Source: Prevotella melaninogenica (GTDB lineage: Bacteria > Bacteroidota > Bacteroidia > Bacteroidales > Bacteroidaceae). Taken from it: a stretch of DNA of 64,000 nucleotides. The stretch's first letter is position 1, and each line of letters opens with the position of its first letter. The stretch covers positions 124,001 to 188,000 of the forward strand of contig NZ_CP054011.1 in assembly GCF_013267595.1 (NCBI RefSeq). Direction: 5' to 3'. Positions 16,253 through 26,925 of the stretch are shown here, piece by piece. The position numbers and the translations under genes were made by a program. A model generated the notes under the pieces. The model searched no databases and had not been told where the DNA came from. It was given only the letters and a program-made list of their open reading frames with translations.

Positions 16253-18325
16253 CTATTGCGCTTTCACGTATAAGTTTGTGTATTGGTAGTAAGCCTGCGC
16301 CTTGCGGATGAGTTCTTGATTCATCTGCTTTGTAGGTTGCTCTTCAAATGTACCATCGTGTAATGGACGAACGATGTATTGTCGTATATTGCGGACTGGC
16401 GATAAAACAGTTAGTCGGTTACCTTCAAGATACCCAAGGTCTTGGTAAGTTGCCATGAATGCACGAGGATGATAGGTTGGTGCGAGGATGTCTTGTCCTG
16501 TGAAACTTACAGTGCAACGTAACTTGAGGAGAGAAAGTAGGGTAGGCATGACATCAATCTGCGAGCATATAGTTTCAATCTTTCTTGGTTGGAGAATAGC
16601 TGGCGCATAGATGAGGCATGGAATATGGTAGCGGTCTATAGGAAGTGATGTTTTTCCAGCACTGGATGCACAGTGATCAGCAATAACTACGAATACAGTA
16701 TTCTGGAACCATGCTTTCTTTCGGGCGTCATTAATGAATTTACCGATTGCATAGTCTGTATATTTTACTGCGGCTTCTCTTGTGTTAGGGTCACCGTCTA
16801 CTTTAATTCTGCCACTGGGATAGGTGTAAGGGCGATGGTTGCTCGTGGTCATAATCTGTGCGAAGAAAGGAAGCTTCGACTGATAGTTCTTATCGAATAC
16901 TTGTAAGCTCTTGTTGAAGATATCTTCATCACAGACACCCCAAATGTTTGCGAATGTTACTTGATTGTTCGGTATGTCCTTTCGGTCTATTACCTCGTAG
17001 CCATTATGACTGAAGAAGTCGCCCATGTTATCGAAATAACTATCTCCGCCATAGATGAATTGCGGTTTGTACCCCAAGTGAGAAAGGATACGACCTATTG
17101 ATAAGTTCCCCATTCGATTAGCTTTTCGCTTGATGATGCTCTCTCCTGCACTCGGTGGAATGCAAAGAGATAATGCTTCTAATCCTCTAACAGTTCTGTT
17201 TCCTGCTGCGTATAGACTGTCAAAGACAATACTCCCTTGCATGAGCTTGTCAAGTTGTGGGGTAAGGTTCTCTTTGTTTCCATATCGAGTAAGGAAATCA
17301 GCACTTAGGCTTTCTACTGTTATTAAGACGATGTTAGGGCGTTGTGGCGCAAGGGACTCTCCAATCGCCTTCTTTCCCTCATCATTAAGTCCACTTAATT
17401 GACGATACTGAGACACACATTGTTGTTTGGGTAACATGGTATAGAACTTATCATACTCTAACATGTTACTCTGGAAAGCAATGACAAAGTCGCAGGCTCC
17501 GTTTTGTTCAAGTTGAGTAACGTATTGATTGTTACTTTGTAGAGCATGGGTGCCTTGTAAGATAAAATATGAGCTTATTGCTAAGACCATATATATAGAA
17601 AGGTGTATAAGAAACTTCTTCGCATTGTAAAGATGAGTAACCTTTAGCTTGTAATGTCGCGATTGAAGGAAGATAATTGCAGCTGTTAAGAGTAATGTAA
17701 TGCCAATCAACGGAACAATAGAATAAGACTCCATGATGTTCCCAATAACTTCGTGAGTGTAGACGAGATAGTCTACTGCAATGAAATTATATCTTACGCC
17801 AAACTCTCCCCAGAAGATGTATTCTCCTGCTGTGACGCAAAGTAATAAGAAAACATATACAGCCCAAGTTATATAGAGGGAGATCTTACGCCATGCTTCT
17901 CTTGTTCTTGGAATGAAAAAGCGTATGGAGAAACTGAATAGTTTCCATCCGAGGAATATTCGTGCAATCTTTGGTGCGCCGCCTCTATATTCGTGGAAGA
18001 TGGTATGGAAGAATAATACGTAGGCAAAGGCGATAGTTAGTAGAAGTTCAATGATCCATCCTGTGACGCGATGATATTTAGCTTCATTTAGCCCAAGGTT
18101 TATAATTTGCAATGGTAAGGCAAGCAAAATTGCCATACAAATGTCTGTTACGAAGCCAACACTTAAGAATCTGATTATCTCCCAGAAAGAGAAAGAAGAA
18201 TCTTCGGGGACATTCCACATTAAGATAATTCTTAGGATGAATCCAATGAGTAGATACAGTTTTAAAAATCGTGTTCCAATGAAATTAATAGGATTCTTGG
18301 TAATTACATTTGTTCTTTTGTCCAT
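16253..18325 (-). CDS. LTA-synthase-type phosphoglycerol transferase (sulfatase fold)
   Basis: A 690-residue membrane enzyme. About five membrane helices in the first 270 residues precede an extracytoplasmic sulfatase-type domain. Catalytic features of the LTA synthase group are visible: NIVLITVESLSADFL with the metal-binding Glu near residue 338, GNRTVRGLEAL with the likely nucleophile Thr near 376, and a metal-binding DHCASSAG near 550. In Bacteroidetes such proteins are thought to move phosphoglycerol- or phosphoethanolamine-type groups onto envelope glycans; the substrate here is unknown. I use the ATG at 18325 because the longer TTG start at 18346 lies within the -7 promoter element. It appears to be transcribed alone. 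Confidence 0.85.
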   Translation of the reverse strand: MDKRTNVITKNPINFIGTRFLKLYLLIGFILRIILMWNVPEDSSFSFWEIIRFLSVGFVTDICMAILLALPLQIINLGLNEAKYHRVTGWIIELLLTIAFAYVLFFHTIFHEYRGGAPKIARIFLGWKLFSFSIRFFIPRTREAWRKISLYITWAVYVFLLLCVTAGEYIFWGEFGVRYNFIAVDYLVYTHEVIGNIMESYSIVPLIGITLLLTAAIIFLQSRHYKLKVTHLYNAKKFLIHLSIYMVLAISSYFILQGTHALQSNNQYVTQLEQNGACDFVIAFQSNMLEYDKFYTMLPKQQCVSQYRQLSGLNDEGKKAIGESLAPQRPNIVLITVESLSADFLTRYGNKENLTPQLDKLMQGSIVFDSLYAAGNRTVRGLEALSLCIPPSAGESIIKRKANRMGNLSIGRILSHLGYKPQFIYGGDSYFDNMGDFFSHNGYEVIDRKDIPNNQVTFANIWGVCDEDIFNKSLQVFDKNYQSKLPFFAQIMTTSNHRPYTYPSGRIKVDGDPNTREAAVKYTDYAIGKFINDARKKAWFQNTVFVVIADHCASSAGKTSLPIDRYHIPCLIYAPAILQPRKIETICSQIDVMPTLLSLLKLRCTVSFTGQDILAPTYHPRAFMATYQDLGYLEGNRLTVLSPVRNIRQYIVRPLHDGTFEEQPTKQMNQELIRKAQAYYQYTNLYVKAQ

Positions 18326-18342
18326 CGTTTGCTTATTTTTCG

Positions 18343-18373
18343 GCAAAGTTAATAATTATAGATGAGGTTCAGA
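18343..18373 (-). promoter_or_regulatory. Promoter of the LTA-synthase-like gene
   Basis: On the minus strand TAACTTTGC (18343-18351) is a good -7 element. A weak TCTG lies about 18 bases upstream. It sits 18 bases before the chosen ATG. Confidence 0.55.
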
Positions 18374-18588
18374 CATATTTTAGGCAGTAATTGCGCTCGC
18401 GTGTTTGAGAATGTTAGATCCTTGGAATGATAAATATGATTCTATTTGTCGATGGTGTTTCTTTGTTTTTAGATAAGGTTCAACTTTATTTTTTAAGAGA
18501 CTATCTACTTTCGAAGTATTTGCTTACTTTTACATTCAAAATTAAATCTTAATGAGTATTATAGTATTTACTATTCTTTTATTGTTAG

Positions 18589-20692
18589 CCCAAGTTTAAC
18601 ACCCACCTTCGCCTAATTGTTGCTGTCACCATACTTTCCTCGTTTTTCTTATGGACTCTGTGTCCTACAAATTTTATTCTTTTTGAATGGTGAGTGTTTT
18701 AAGTTCAACTTATCGTATATTTGTTTTGCTTGCTTCGAAGGACTACCACATTGGCGCATCTCGATGGTTTCACCTAATGGATTCTTCCCTTTTGTGGTGA
18801 CGAGCTTTTGGGTGCTCATACGTCGTACTATCTCGGTCCAGTAACAGGATTCTCCTTCTCGTTTTAATTGACAACGGATGGTGTTTACCACCCAGTAGGC
18901 TAATAAACCGAAGAAAAGGTGTGCGTCGCTTCGCTCATCTTTCTGATGATAAATAGGACGGAGGTTGAGATCATTCTTTAGTTGTCTGTTCGTACATTCT
19001 ATCTCACGGATGAGATTGTAGTATTCCCATGTCACACGCTCAGAAAGTGTCCTGACATTGCTGCGGAGGAAATAGACTCCATGACCAGATTCCATTGCCG
19101 AGAGGTCTTTTATCTCCCAGTCTACACGTAGCATCTCCTTGGGTTTCTTCTCATTTTTTATGTAGCTTATCTGGTAGAACTTCGCTATAGAAGGGTACTT
19201 CTGTATGGCACGTCCTGTACGTTCAACAACCTTTTCATAGGTTTTTGTTCCACCTTTCTTGGAGATTCCTTCGTTTATCCTCTGCAGTTCCATCTCAAAA
19301 CGCTCTTTCCAAACCCTGTTCATGGACGACTCTGTCATAGCTTTCGAAGGAGATGTTATTTCGAGATAATAATCCTCATCATCCTCTGTCTTAACCTCTT
19401 TCAGCGTTATCTTCTGCCGACGGGCATCCATTACCGTAACACTCTTGTTATCATCACTGAGCGTATAGTCTTTCATTTTCGTACGGGATACGCAGAGATA
19501 ATTGTAACCCTTTTTCTTTATTAGCTCCAAGTTCTCTTCCGTGGCAACACCTGCATCCATGACAACAAGCGTATCCTTGGTTCGTGATGGATTCCTCTTT
19601 GCCAGCGTATCAATCATATTGGGTAGAGACTTGGGATCTGCTGTATTACCCTCTAAGATAGAAGAATAACGTATAAAACCTTCTTGATTGATACATAATG
19701 CAAGTACAAGTAGCTTACAGTCAGAGCGTTTTTCTTTTGAACGACCGAACTTGGCTTTATCGCTATTACGCTTACTACCCTCGAAATAGAAGTTGGTTAA
19801 GTCGAAGAGCATCAACTTGTTGTCTATATTAAAGATATCGTCAGTAACGCTGCACAGATGACGCTCTAACTGTTCCTTTAGTTCATACAACTTGTCAGTG
19901 ATTTTATACAGAGAATTGATCCCTGGTGTCCAGCCAGGAACTCCACTGTAAAGTTCGCCAGCAGCTGAGTTATCGCGCAAATAATAATAAGATGAACGTT
20001 CAGAGACTGCATATACCGTGCGAACAATCAATGCTGACAAAGCCGTGTGTATCGCATTCTCCGTCCAGCCGTTTTTGCGCAGAAAACCCTCTAACTGCAG
20101 CTTGTCTATCGTCTGCTTGCAGAGCCACTCTGCACCAACATTCCTTGCGTCAGTATAGTTTGCCGTCTCGAGGTCAATGTAGTTCTCATATTTTCTCAGC
20201 GACTTCTGCTCTTCCTTATTAAACCGATCGATTCCACCTTCTTTCTCCATACGGCTCCACCATTCGTCAGCCTTTGCCTGTTCAATAGGAGTAAGTCCCT
20301 CAAGGCGTTCTTTGAAAAGCGAGGGTGTACTTCTGGTTTTGAAGCGTTCGGTAAGAGCGTATGCAATTTTTCGAACCTGTACAGCAGTAAGTGAAGGTTC
20401 AAAACCTATGTTCAACAGAATTAGCGAATGTACATGACCCTGCACGTCACGATATGACTCCTTGATGCGATAATAAGGAGCCATGTCGCCTGTGGCAGGG
20501 TTGAATCGTGTCTGTACATTTGCGTGCATGAGTGCAAAGTAACAAAATATTTTTGATATGGCTGTGTCCTACAAATCAGATTTTACTCCTCGTTACAATA
20601 CCCTATACTTGATTATCAATCATTTATCAAATTGATACTACACAAAACATCCCGAAAATTTATGAAAAATAATTTTGCCGGTTAAACTTGGG
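18589..20692 (-). mobile_element. Insertion sequence, 2104 bp, copy A (IS4-superfamily, IS1634-like)
   Basis: The ends are 12-bp perfect inverted repeats, CCCAAGTTTAAC and GTTAAACTTGGG. A 4-bp target duplication TTAG flanks it (18585-18588 and 20693-20696). It carries one transposase gene. Copy B at 52219-54322 has exactly the same length and very few base differences, so at least one transposed recently. Family placement is from the transposase and is tentative, because a 4-bp duplication is not what I would expect for IS1634. Confidence 0.9.
18649..20529 (-). CDS. Transposase of IS copy A (626 residues)
   Basis: A DDE-type transposase with a long N-terminal region, a catalytic core that includes LMLFDLTNFYFEGSKRNSDK (first Asp) and TLVVMDAGVATEENLELIKK (second Asp), and a C-terminal core with WEYYNLIREIECTNRQLK (likely catalytic Glu). 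The reading frame is intact. It differs from copy B at only about ten residues. The gene fills almost the whole element. Confidence 0.88.
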   Translation of the reverse strand: MHANVQTRFNPATGDMAPYYRIKESYRDVQGHVHSLILLNIGFEPSLTAVQVRKIAYALTERFKTRSTPSLFKERLEGLTPIEQAKADEWWSRMEKEGGIDRFNKEEQKSLRKYENYIDLETANYTDARNVGAEWLCKQTIDKLQLEGFLRKNGWTENAIHTALSALIVRTVYAVSERSSYYYLRDNSAAGELYSGVPGWTPGINSLYKITDKLYELKEQLERHLCSVTDDIFNIDNKLMLFDLTNFYFEGSKRNSDKAKFGRSKEKRSDCKLLVLALCINQEGFIRYSSILEGNTADPKSLPNMIDTLAKRNPSRTKDTLVVMDAGVATEENLELIKKKGYNYLCVSRTKMKDYTLSDDNKSVTVMDARRQKITLKEVKTEDDEDYYLEITSPSKAMTESSMNRVWKERFEMELQRINEGISKKGGTKTYEKVVERTGRAIQKYPSIAKFYQISYIKNEKKPKEMLRVDWEIKDLSAMESGHGVYFLRSNVRTLSERVTWEYYNLIREIECTNRQLKNDLNLRPIYHQKDERSDAHLFFGLLAYWVVNTIRCQLKREGESCYWTEIVRRMSTQKLVTTKGKNPLGETIEMRQCGSPSKQAKQIYDKLNLKHSPFKKNKICRTQSP

Positions 20693-20894
20693 TTAGGTGC
20701 CTATTGTGCAGGATTGTTAGGCTCCTTGACAGGTTTGGGGGGAGGAGTAATCGTCATTCCTCTGCTCACTTTAGTTTTCGGTATCGACTTTCATTATGTC
20801 ATTGGAGCAGCTTTGAGGGTGTGTCAAAATTGATACATCCTCTTTTTTATTCTTCCTTTACTTTGTGTACCACATAATTCGTTATTTACTGCAG

Positions 20895-22542
20895 CTATGC
20901 TGCTAATTTCATATAAAATGATTTATTAGGCTTTAAATAACCTATATAAACTTGTATAAAGCGTCTGAAGGTGACTAAAAGTAGCTCCATAACGGCTTTT
21001 AGTTCCTTGAGTTTGGTTTTTCTACACATTTTCCCTATGTTAAAGGCAATAGCGAAGAAGGCAAAGTCCATATTGACCTTGTCTTTCCCAAAATGTCTAA
21101 ACCTCTTGTAGGCTTTATTATATTTTGTTTGTCCAAAAACAGCTTCAGGTTCTATGCACCTTCGTCCTCTATGCTTGATGCCTTCTTCCGAGGTCAGTAG
21201 TTCCCGTGCCTTTTGTTTATAGTGCTGTAGTTGGTGGTTTACTTCTATAATTCTGTTCCCTCTTGCCTTAAAGCATGAGCCTCTCAGCGGACAGCCTTCA
21301 CAGCGTTCTGCCTGATAACGTACGCTGTAAGTAACGAACCCATTAGAGGTTAGGGAACGCTTCATGCCTATACGTTTCATATGCTGTCCCATAGGGCAGA
21401 CGTAGAAATCCTGTTCTTTATTATAATAAAGGCTTGCGGGACTGAATGGGTTAGGTGTGTAGCGTGGACGCTGCTCTTTATGGAAGTAGTTATACTTCAC
21501 ATAGGCTTCTATATTATGTACGTCCATGAACAGATAATTCTCCTCGGAGCCATACCCCGAATCGGCTACGACTGTCTTGGTATAACGATGATAGCGTGAT
21601 TTGAAAGACTCCAAGAAAGAAGGTAGTGTGAGTGTATCGGTACGATTGGCATAGAGTGCAAAGTCAGTGATGAACTGGTTCTCAGTTGCTATCTGCAGAT
21701 TATATCCAGGCTTAGTCTGTCCGTTCCGCATAGCGTCCTCCTTCATGTGCATAAACGTGGCATCAGGGTCGGTCTTGCTATAAGAGTTTCTTTCTCCCAT
21801 TATCTCAAGGTGTTGGTCATACTCTTGAAGTTTATTACGTTTCTTCTCAAGCTCCTTAAGTTGTTTTTTCTTGGTTCTAACAGCCTGCTTTTCTTCTTTT
21901 GTCTTAGCTTCATGAATAGATTCCAAAGACTTGTTCAATTCCTCGGATATCTCATCGAGCAGAGCTGCAGTGAACTCGACACCTTCTGTTTTAGCGGCAT
22001 TGTCCTGCGCTATGACATCATCAACCTGAAGCAAAAGTGTGCGTATTTGTTCCTGCAACTTGGCGCGGTTCTTTTCCACGGTTCTCTTCCAAACGAAGGT
22101 ATACTTGTTGGCTTTCGATTCTATTTTTGTACCGTCAATATATTCAACGTCAAGACTTATCAAACCTTTGGCTGCAAGTACTAATACCACTTGTGTGAAT
22201 ATATTGTTGATTTCCTTTTTCACACGATTACGAAAACGATTGATGGTAATAAAATCAGGCAGCTCATATCCTGCCAGATAGATGAAATGAATGTCACTCT
22301 ATACGACGGCAGGAATAGATATTATTCATATAGGCGTAAAGAATCACCTTGAGCATCATTTGTGGATGATAAGGCTTGCGACCACTGGGCTTATAAAGTT
22401 TGTAGACACTATCCAACATAAGATTATCCACTAAGGCGTCTAAAAGACGAACAGGGTCATCTTCTGCGATATCCTTATCGATTCTTTGAGGAAAAAGAAT
22501 CATTTTCTTGTGTATGTAAGAACGAAAGTGTACCTTTGTCAT
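20895..22542 (-). pseudogene. IS1182-family transposase, broken by a small deletion
   Basis: The N-terminal piece (22542-22294, 82 residues) has the DUF772-type region ending YMNNIYSCRRIE. A stop follows at once. The rest resumes in another frame at about DIHFIYLAGYELPDFITINR and runs to 20895, with the central core DATFMHMKEDAMRNGQTKPG, the Cys cluster CEGCPLRGSC, and the final EPEAVFGQTKYNKAYKRFRH motif. A short non-triplet deletion after CRRIE best explains the break. Confidence 0.85.
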
Positions 22543-22587
22543 AATGAGATTTTTTGTATGCCTAAAGGTGCAAAAACTTTAGGAAAT

Positions 22588-22623
22588 AGCAAAGCCCTGG
22601 CTTGAGAAAGTCGGGGCTTTGTG
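22588..22623. terminator. Hairpin inside the IS1182 end
   Basis: A stem CAAAGCCC/GGGCTTTG is extended by a few imperfect pairs. It lies between the right IS end and the transposase start. Such hairpins typically block outside transcription from entering the transposase gene. Confidence 0.5.
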
Positions 22624-22689
22624 CATAAAAAAGAGGATGTGTATATTTTGACACACCCTCTTACAGACAATATAGTTAAATGATATGCT

Positions 22690-23976
22690 TTATAGTCCTT
22701 GGCTTTGCAATTCTTTCTCGGGTATTGGCAACCACTTGATTTTACGGCTTGCCCAAGTTGTTGCGGCAGAACCTTGCTCCAATCCACGACGGATATCTGC
22801 TGTGCGTTCACCACGGAAAGCAAGGAAGATACGACGTAACTCAGCTATTTGTGCAAGGGTAGGGGCAGTTGACAGTTGACTGGCTGTGTCATATTTACCA
22901 ATGACCTTGTTAACCTCTGTCATTGCATCACCAGTCATAACACCTCTTACAATGAGTTCAGCCTTGATAAGGTGGATGTCATCATCGTTTGAAATAATCA
23001 TCGAACCCTTTCTTGTTAGCCCTGACGCATAAATGTTATAGCGATTAGGATTCTTCTTATCTACACTCGCATGAGCCAGTGGTAAGGCTTTCTTTTCAGC
23101 ATCTGTTGTTCTTGCAGCTTCAAGAGAAGGGCTTACTTGTACATCACGGCTGTTTGGACCGATAGCACTGTAAAGTGGGTTGTCACCACCATCATTGTTA
23201 TAGATTACCTCCACAGTCTCACCATCCTTTAGTGCACCTTCTACGAAAGTCTTAGCGTCTGCGTATTGTCCACGATGCATAGCCAGTTTGAGTTCGTAGG
23301 TTTTTATCTGTCGGATAGCTGCGTCTTGGTCAAAGCCTTTGAAGGACTTTAGTGCATCAGACTTTGCAGCTTTCTCAGCAGCTTCGTATTGCTCCTTAGC
23401 TTGGTTTAGTAGTGTCTCGTGCGGGATAACAGCCTTATTCAGGATGACAGACCCACCTTCTGCTGCCGGAGTTGTAGAGAAAGACTCTGCAAGCAATTGT
23501 AGAGCATAGCCAGCATGGAGATGTCCAACGTAGTTACCATATGCTTTTACAATCTCAGTCTGCTCAGCATTTGCTCCTGTTATCTGTACAGCAATCTCTG
23601 TTAGTTCAATACTTCGAGCGTAATAGTTATGGATTTTATTCCAAAGATCGTTTTGCGTGCCCGAAGTAGGAGTGAGGTTATCTGTCGCAATTTGGCGATA
23701 AAGGAGCGCATTAGGAATCGTTCCTTCGGTCAATTCGTCAACGGTTGTACCCAAAGCGAGGAAGGCTGCAGCAGAGGCATCGCCTTGAAGCGTCTTTACG
23801 TAGGCTATCAAAGGACCATCAGTAATACTATTGCTTTGAATATTAGCAACCATTGCTGATTTATTCAGTTGGTCTCTTGTAAGTGTGTTACTTGGTGTCT
23901 CCGCATTTTCTACCCATGAATCGCAACTCGCGCATAGTACAGAGAGAGCGAGAATGGCATATATTGATTTTTTCAT
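22690..23976 (-). CDS. SusD/RagB-family outer-membrane lipoprotein
   Basis: A 428-residue surface lipoprotein that would act as the substrate-binding lid on its SusC partner. The signal peptide ends in a lipobox LCASC with the acylated Cys at residue 18. Helical repeats follow, and the C terminus IKWLPIPEKELQSQGL is typical of the family. It begins 15 bases after the SusC stop, so the two form an operon. Its partner SusC carries a stop codon, so this protein may lack a functional transporter. The substrate cannot be told from sequence. Confidence 0.88.
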   Translation of the reverse strand: MKKSIYAILALSVLCASCDSWVENAETPSNTLTRDQLNKSAMVANIQSNSITDGPLIAYVKTLQGDASAAAFLALGTTVDELTEGTIPNALLYRQIATDNLTPTSGTQNDLWNKIHNYYARSIELTEIAVQITGANAEQTEIVKAYGNYVGHLHAGYALQLLAESFSTTPAAEGGSVILNKAVIPHETLLNQAKEQYEAAEKAAKSDALKSFKGFDQDAAIRQIKTYELKLAMHRGQYADAKTFVEGALKDGETVEVIYNNDGGDNPLYSAIGPNSRDVQVSPSLEAARTTDAEKKALPLAHASVDKKNPNRYNIYASGLTRKGSMIISNDDDIHLIKAELIVRGVMTGDAMTEVNKVIGKYDTASQLSTAPTLAQIAELRRIFLAFRGERTADIRRGLEQGSAATTWASRKIKWLPIPEKELQSQGL

Positions 23977-23991
23977 TTTATCGTCTTCTTT

Positions 23992-26811
23992 TTATAATGT
24001 GAAACTTAAAGTTGCTGTGTAAGTGCGTGGATGTGGAGTATTGGTAATGTCACGTGACAAACTTCCAATACCTCTCTGCTTACGATTACCACCGTTGCCT
24101 TCTACTTGTGGGTCTGCACCAGAGTAGTTGGTAAGGACAAATACATTTTGTATTGCGAAAGAGAAACGCATTCCATTCACCACGTTGCGTGTCCACTTGC
24201 GAGAGAGTGATGATAAATCATAACCTAAGTAGAGCGTTGACAAGTGCAAGAAGTTAGCTTTCTCGATGTAGTTAGCTCTGAAGCGTGCGCTGTGTGCCAA
24301 GTCCTCGGCAATTTGGTTATATTCTGCAGTACCTACGGTAGCATTAGCAAGCGCCTGCAGCTGGTCGTTACGTTTCTTCAAGTTATCACCCAAACCAGAT
24401 ACATTATAGAAGCTTTGATTATAGATAGATGCACCCAAAGCATAATTCCACTTTGTTCCGAAGGTGAAGTGGCTGAAGAGTTTTAGGTCGAATCCAAACG
24501 AACCATTGACAGATGGGAATGGCTTACCAAGATACTGGTAGTCATTACTCTCTATGGCACCTATTTTCTGATTGTATGTGCCGTCAGCATTGAAGGCAGG
24601 CTTCTCAACGGTGTGATAATAGAAAGCATAGACAGGTTGCCCCTCTTTTACAACGTTAGGATAGTTATTGATATCCTTTCCGCCAGTATCAATCACTTTG
24701 TTTGCCTGATAATTAATGTTTGCATACACGTCAAGAGAATGACGGTTAGCCTGTTTCCAGAGGTTACCATTATAGCTGAACTCAATACCATGACCCTTGA
24801 TGCGTCCTACGTTACGTGGAACGCTACCTATCCAGCCATCGCTTGAAAGAAGGTCATCGTAGATGATGGCGTCAGAAGTGTATTGTGCATACAGAGTAAG
24901 TGCTAATGTATGTCTGTTACGAATAGTCCAGTCTGTTCCTAATTCAATCTCTCGCATACGCTCAGGTTTGATATCAGGGTTACCTTTGTACTGAGGTTTA
25001 ACAATTGGGCCATAAGCACTGATACCGTCCATGACATAAGATGTACGGGCATCTGTAGGGTAGGGAAGGCGTCCACTCTCACCATAGGCAATGCGGAACT
25101 TCTGATTCTTGAGGTTGTATGATGCACTCAAAGAGGGATAATAGATACTTGCCACATTACTACCGATAAGATTAGATGCATCACGTCTGAGTCCTGCATT
25201 CACAAAGAAACGGTTATCATAGTTGAGAAAAGCCTCACCATAAAGACCCCATGTGCGTTGTTCGAAGCTTGACTCTGTTACTGTACGTTCCGTTGCTGCT
25301 GAGATATTGTCGATATCACTTCTAAAGCGAGATGCAGAAATACTATTCAGTGTTTCATACTGGCGTGCAATCTGTTAGAGAAGGGTTGCTGTAAGGTCCC
25401 ATTTGTCAGCAAGATGGAACTTACGAGTAGCTTTTATGTCCCAGTTGAAGTTAGAGTTTCTGCGGTTGCTTATATTTTTTGCACCCTCAGCATTATTTCC
25501 TAACTTATAACCGAAAGGTAGGCGATAGATTCCTTCTGTATGGTTTACGTCTGCGCCAATGATAGTCTCAATCTTCACATCTGCTGGAAGCATATAGCTA
25601 AGACGAAGGTTACCGATGAAACGGTCGTTGCCATAGGTCCAACTCTGTGCTCGCCACGTACTTTCGTCGACATATGGCCATGGCGTCTGGTTAATCATTA
25701 AGTTCCATATCGCATCATATCTACCCATTGCAGTCTGTGGAAGACTGATGTTACCATGTATGTAGGAAGCAGTAGCACCGAGTGAGAAGCGACCAGAGCG
25801 AAGGTCATAAGCCATCTTCGCACTATGTCGTTTGTCCTTATTGCCAGGTACGATACCTGCAATGTCATTCATATTGTAAGAGAAGAAAAGGTTCTGATTC
25901 CCTTTGAAGGCTTTTGAAACAGAGGTGTAGATAGTTTTCTGCCAGCCAGTTTGGAAGAAATTATTGATAGGATCATTATTTACAAACTGATCATATTTTC
26001 TTGCCAATGTAGCTGCGCCTAACGACATCTTCACTTGTATGTCAGCCTTTCTGTTTTCTGGATTGTTATTTTTACCTCTTTTGGTTGTGATAACAATAAC
26101 ACCATTGGCAGCCTCTGCTCCATAACTGGCTGCGGCAGAAGGACCTTTTATGACATCGATAGTTGCAATGTCATCAATGGTCAAGTCATTGAGTGCGCTG
26201 AGTGCATCTTGTGAACTATTGATGTCAGAGATATGTGAGCTATTGTATTTCACACCATCAACATAGATGATTGGGTCACGCTCCATACTCATTGTAGCAC
26301 CGCTACGCATGTTAAAACGGATTGGCATACCAACTTTACCATTGCTTTGGTACATCTGTACACCACCAATCTTACCATCAAGCATGTCACTGAGAGAATT
26401 TGTATGCGCATTCTTACTCAGATTATCAATGTCGATATGGTCAACCTTACTTCCAAGTGCTTTCTGACTACGTGCGCTGGAGATACTGGCTGTAACCTGT
26501 ACCTCCTGAAGGTCGATACCAGGAATAAGACTGATAGTAGGCTGTCCTTTTAGTGCTTGTGCCTTTATGTCCTGTTCCTTGAAACCAATATAGCTGATGT
26601 GCAGTGTCTGGTCATCATTTGTGTTCAGTGAGAAGTAACCGTCTTCGTTGGTTACTGCTTCTACACCTTTATTTCCTTTGACCACAGCACCAATAATAGG
26701 CTCTCCTGTATCTTGGTTAATAACTCGTGCCTTGTAGGTTGTTTGCGCACTTAAATTGATAGCAGAGGCTACCGATAGCATGGCAATACTTCTCTTAATG
26801 TTTTGTAACAT
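23992..26811 (-). pseudogene. SusC-type TonB-dependent receptor with one in-frame stop
   Basis: A signal peptide, a carboxypeptidase-like regulatory domain (GEPIIGAVVKGNKGVEAVTN), a plug domain (IIYVDGVKYNSS and IDVIKGPSAAASYGAEAANG) and a beta barrel ending YTATLSFTL. Translation stops at TAA 25377-25375, after LTATLL, but the same frame continues directly (QIARQYETLNSISASRFRSD, and so on) to 23992. One nonsense codon is the only visible defect; without it the product would be about 939 residues. Such receptors import glycans or peptides across the outer membrane with energy from TonB. Confidence 0.85.
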
Positions 26812-26892
26812 GAAATGATTCTGTTGTTATCCTCCTAAGGAGTAATATTAAGTAATGACTACATTATATAAGGTGTAGCCGAATTTGGTGGC

Positions 26893-26925
26893 GCAAAGGT
26901 ACCTCTTAAATAATGATACTACAAT
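26893..26925 (-). promoter_or_regulatory. Promoter of the SusC/SusD operon at 26811
   Basis: On the minus strand TACCTTTGC (26893-26901) is a strong -7 element. ATTG (26922-26925) lies 20 bases upstream. It leaves an 80-base 5' leader. Confidence 0.65.

Larger units (their letters stand above)
18552..20814 (+). pseudogene. TauE/SafE-type exporter gene, IS-interrupted and 3'-truncated
   Basis: The start (MSIIVFTILLLL, from ATG 18552) is cut after 12 codons by the IS at 18589-20692. Removing the IS and one copy of its TTAG target duplication restores the frame directly into GAYCAGLLGSLTGLGGGVIV, then IPLLTLVFGIDFHYVIGAAL, the typical first helices of the TauE/SafE permease family (sulfite or organosulfur anion export). 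The gene then stops at base 20814, where an IS1182-type element begins, and no later part of the gene is found beyond it. The gene is clearly dead. Confidence 0.85.
20815..22660 (-). mobile_element. IS1182-type insertion sequence, 1846 bp, defective
   Basis: The ends are GAGGGTGTGTC (20815) and GACACACCCTC (22660), extended by an imperfect match around GATACATCCTC/GAGGATGTGTA. No clear target duplication is seen. The element cuts the TauE/SafE gene on its left and ends 29 bases from the susD stop on its right. The transposase frame is broken, so it can no longer move by itself. A short palindrome at 47297-47325 has the same terminal sequence. Confidence 0.85.

Noticed and set aside
18326-18346. 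TTG start seven codons upstream of the LTA-synthase-like gene
   Set aside because: The TTG lies in the -7 element TAACTTTGC; the ATG at 18325 follows at a normal distance.
25375-25377. Stop-codon readthrough or recoding in susC
   Set aside because: A single TAA with no structured element nearby and normal TAA stops elsewhere; a nonsense mutation is simpler.
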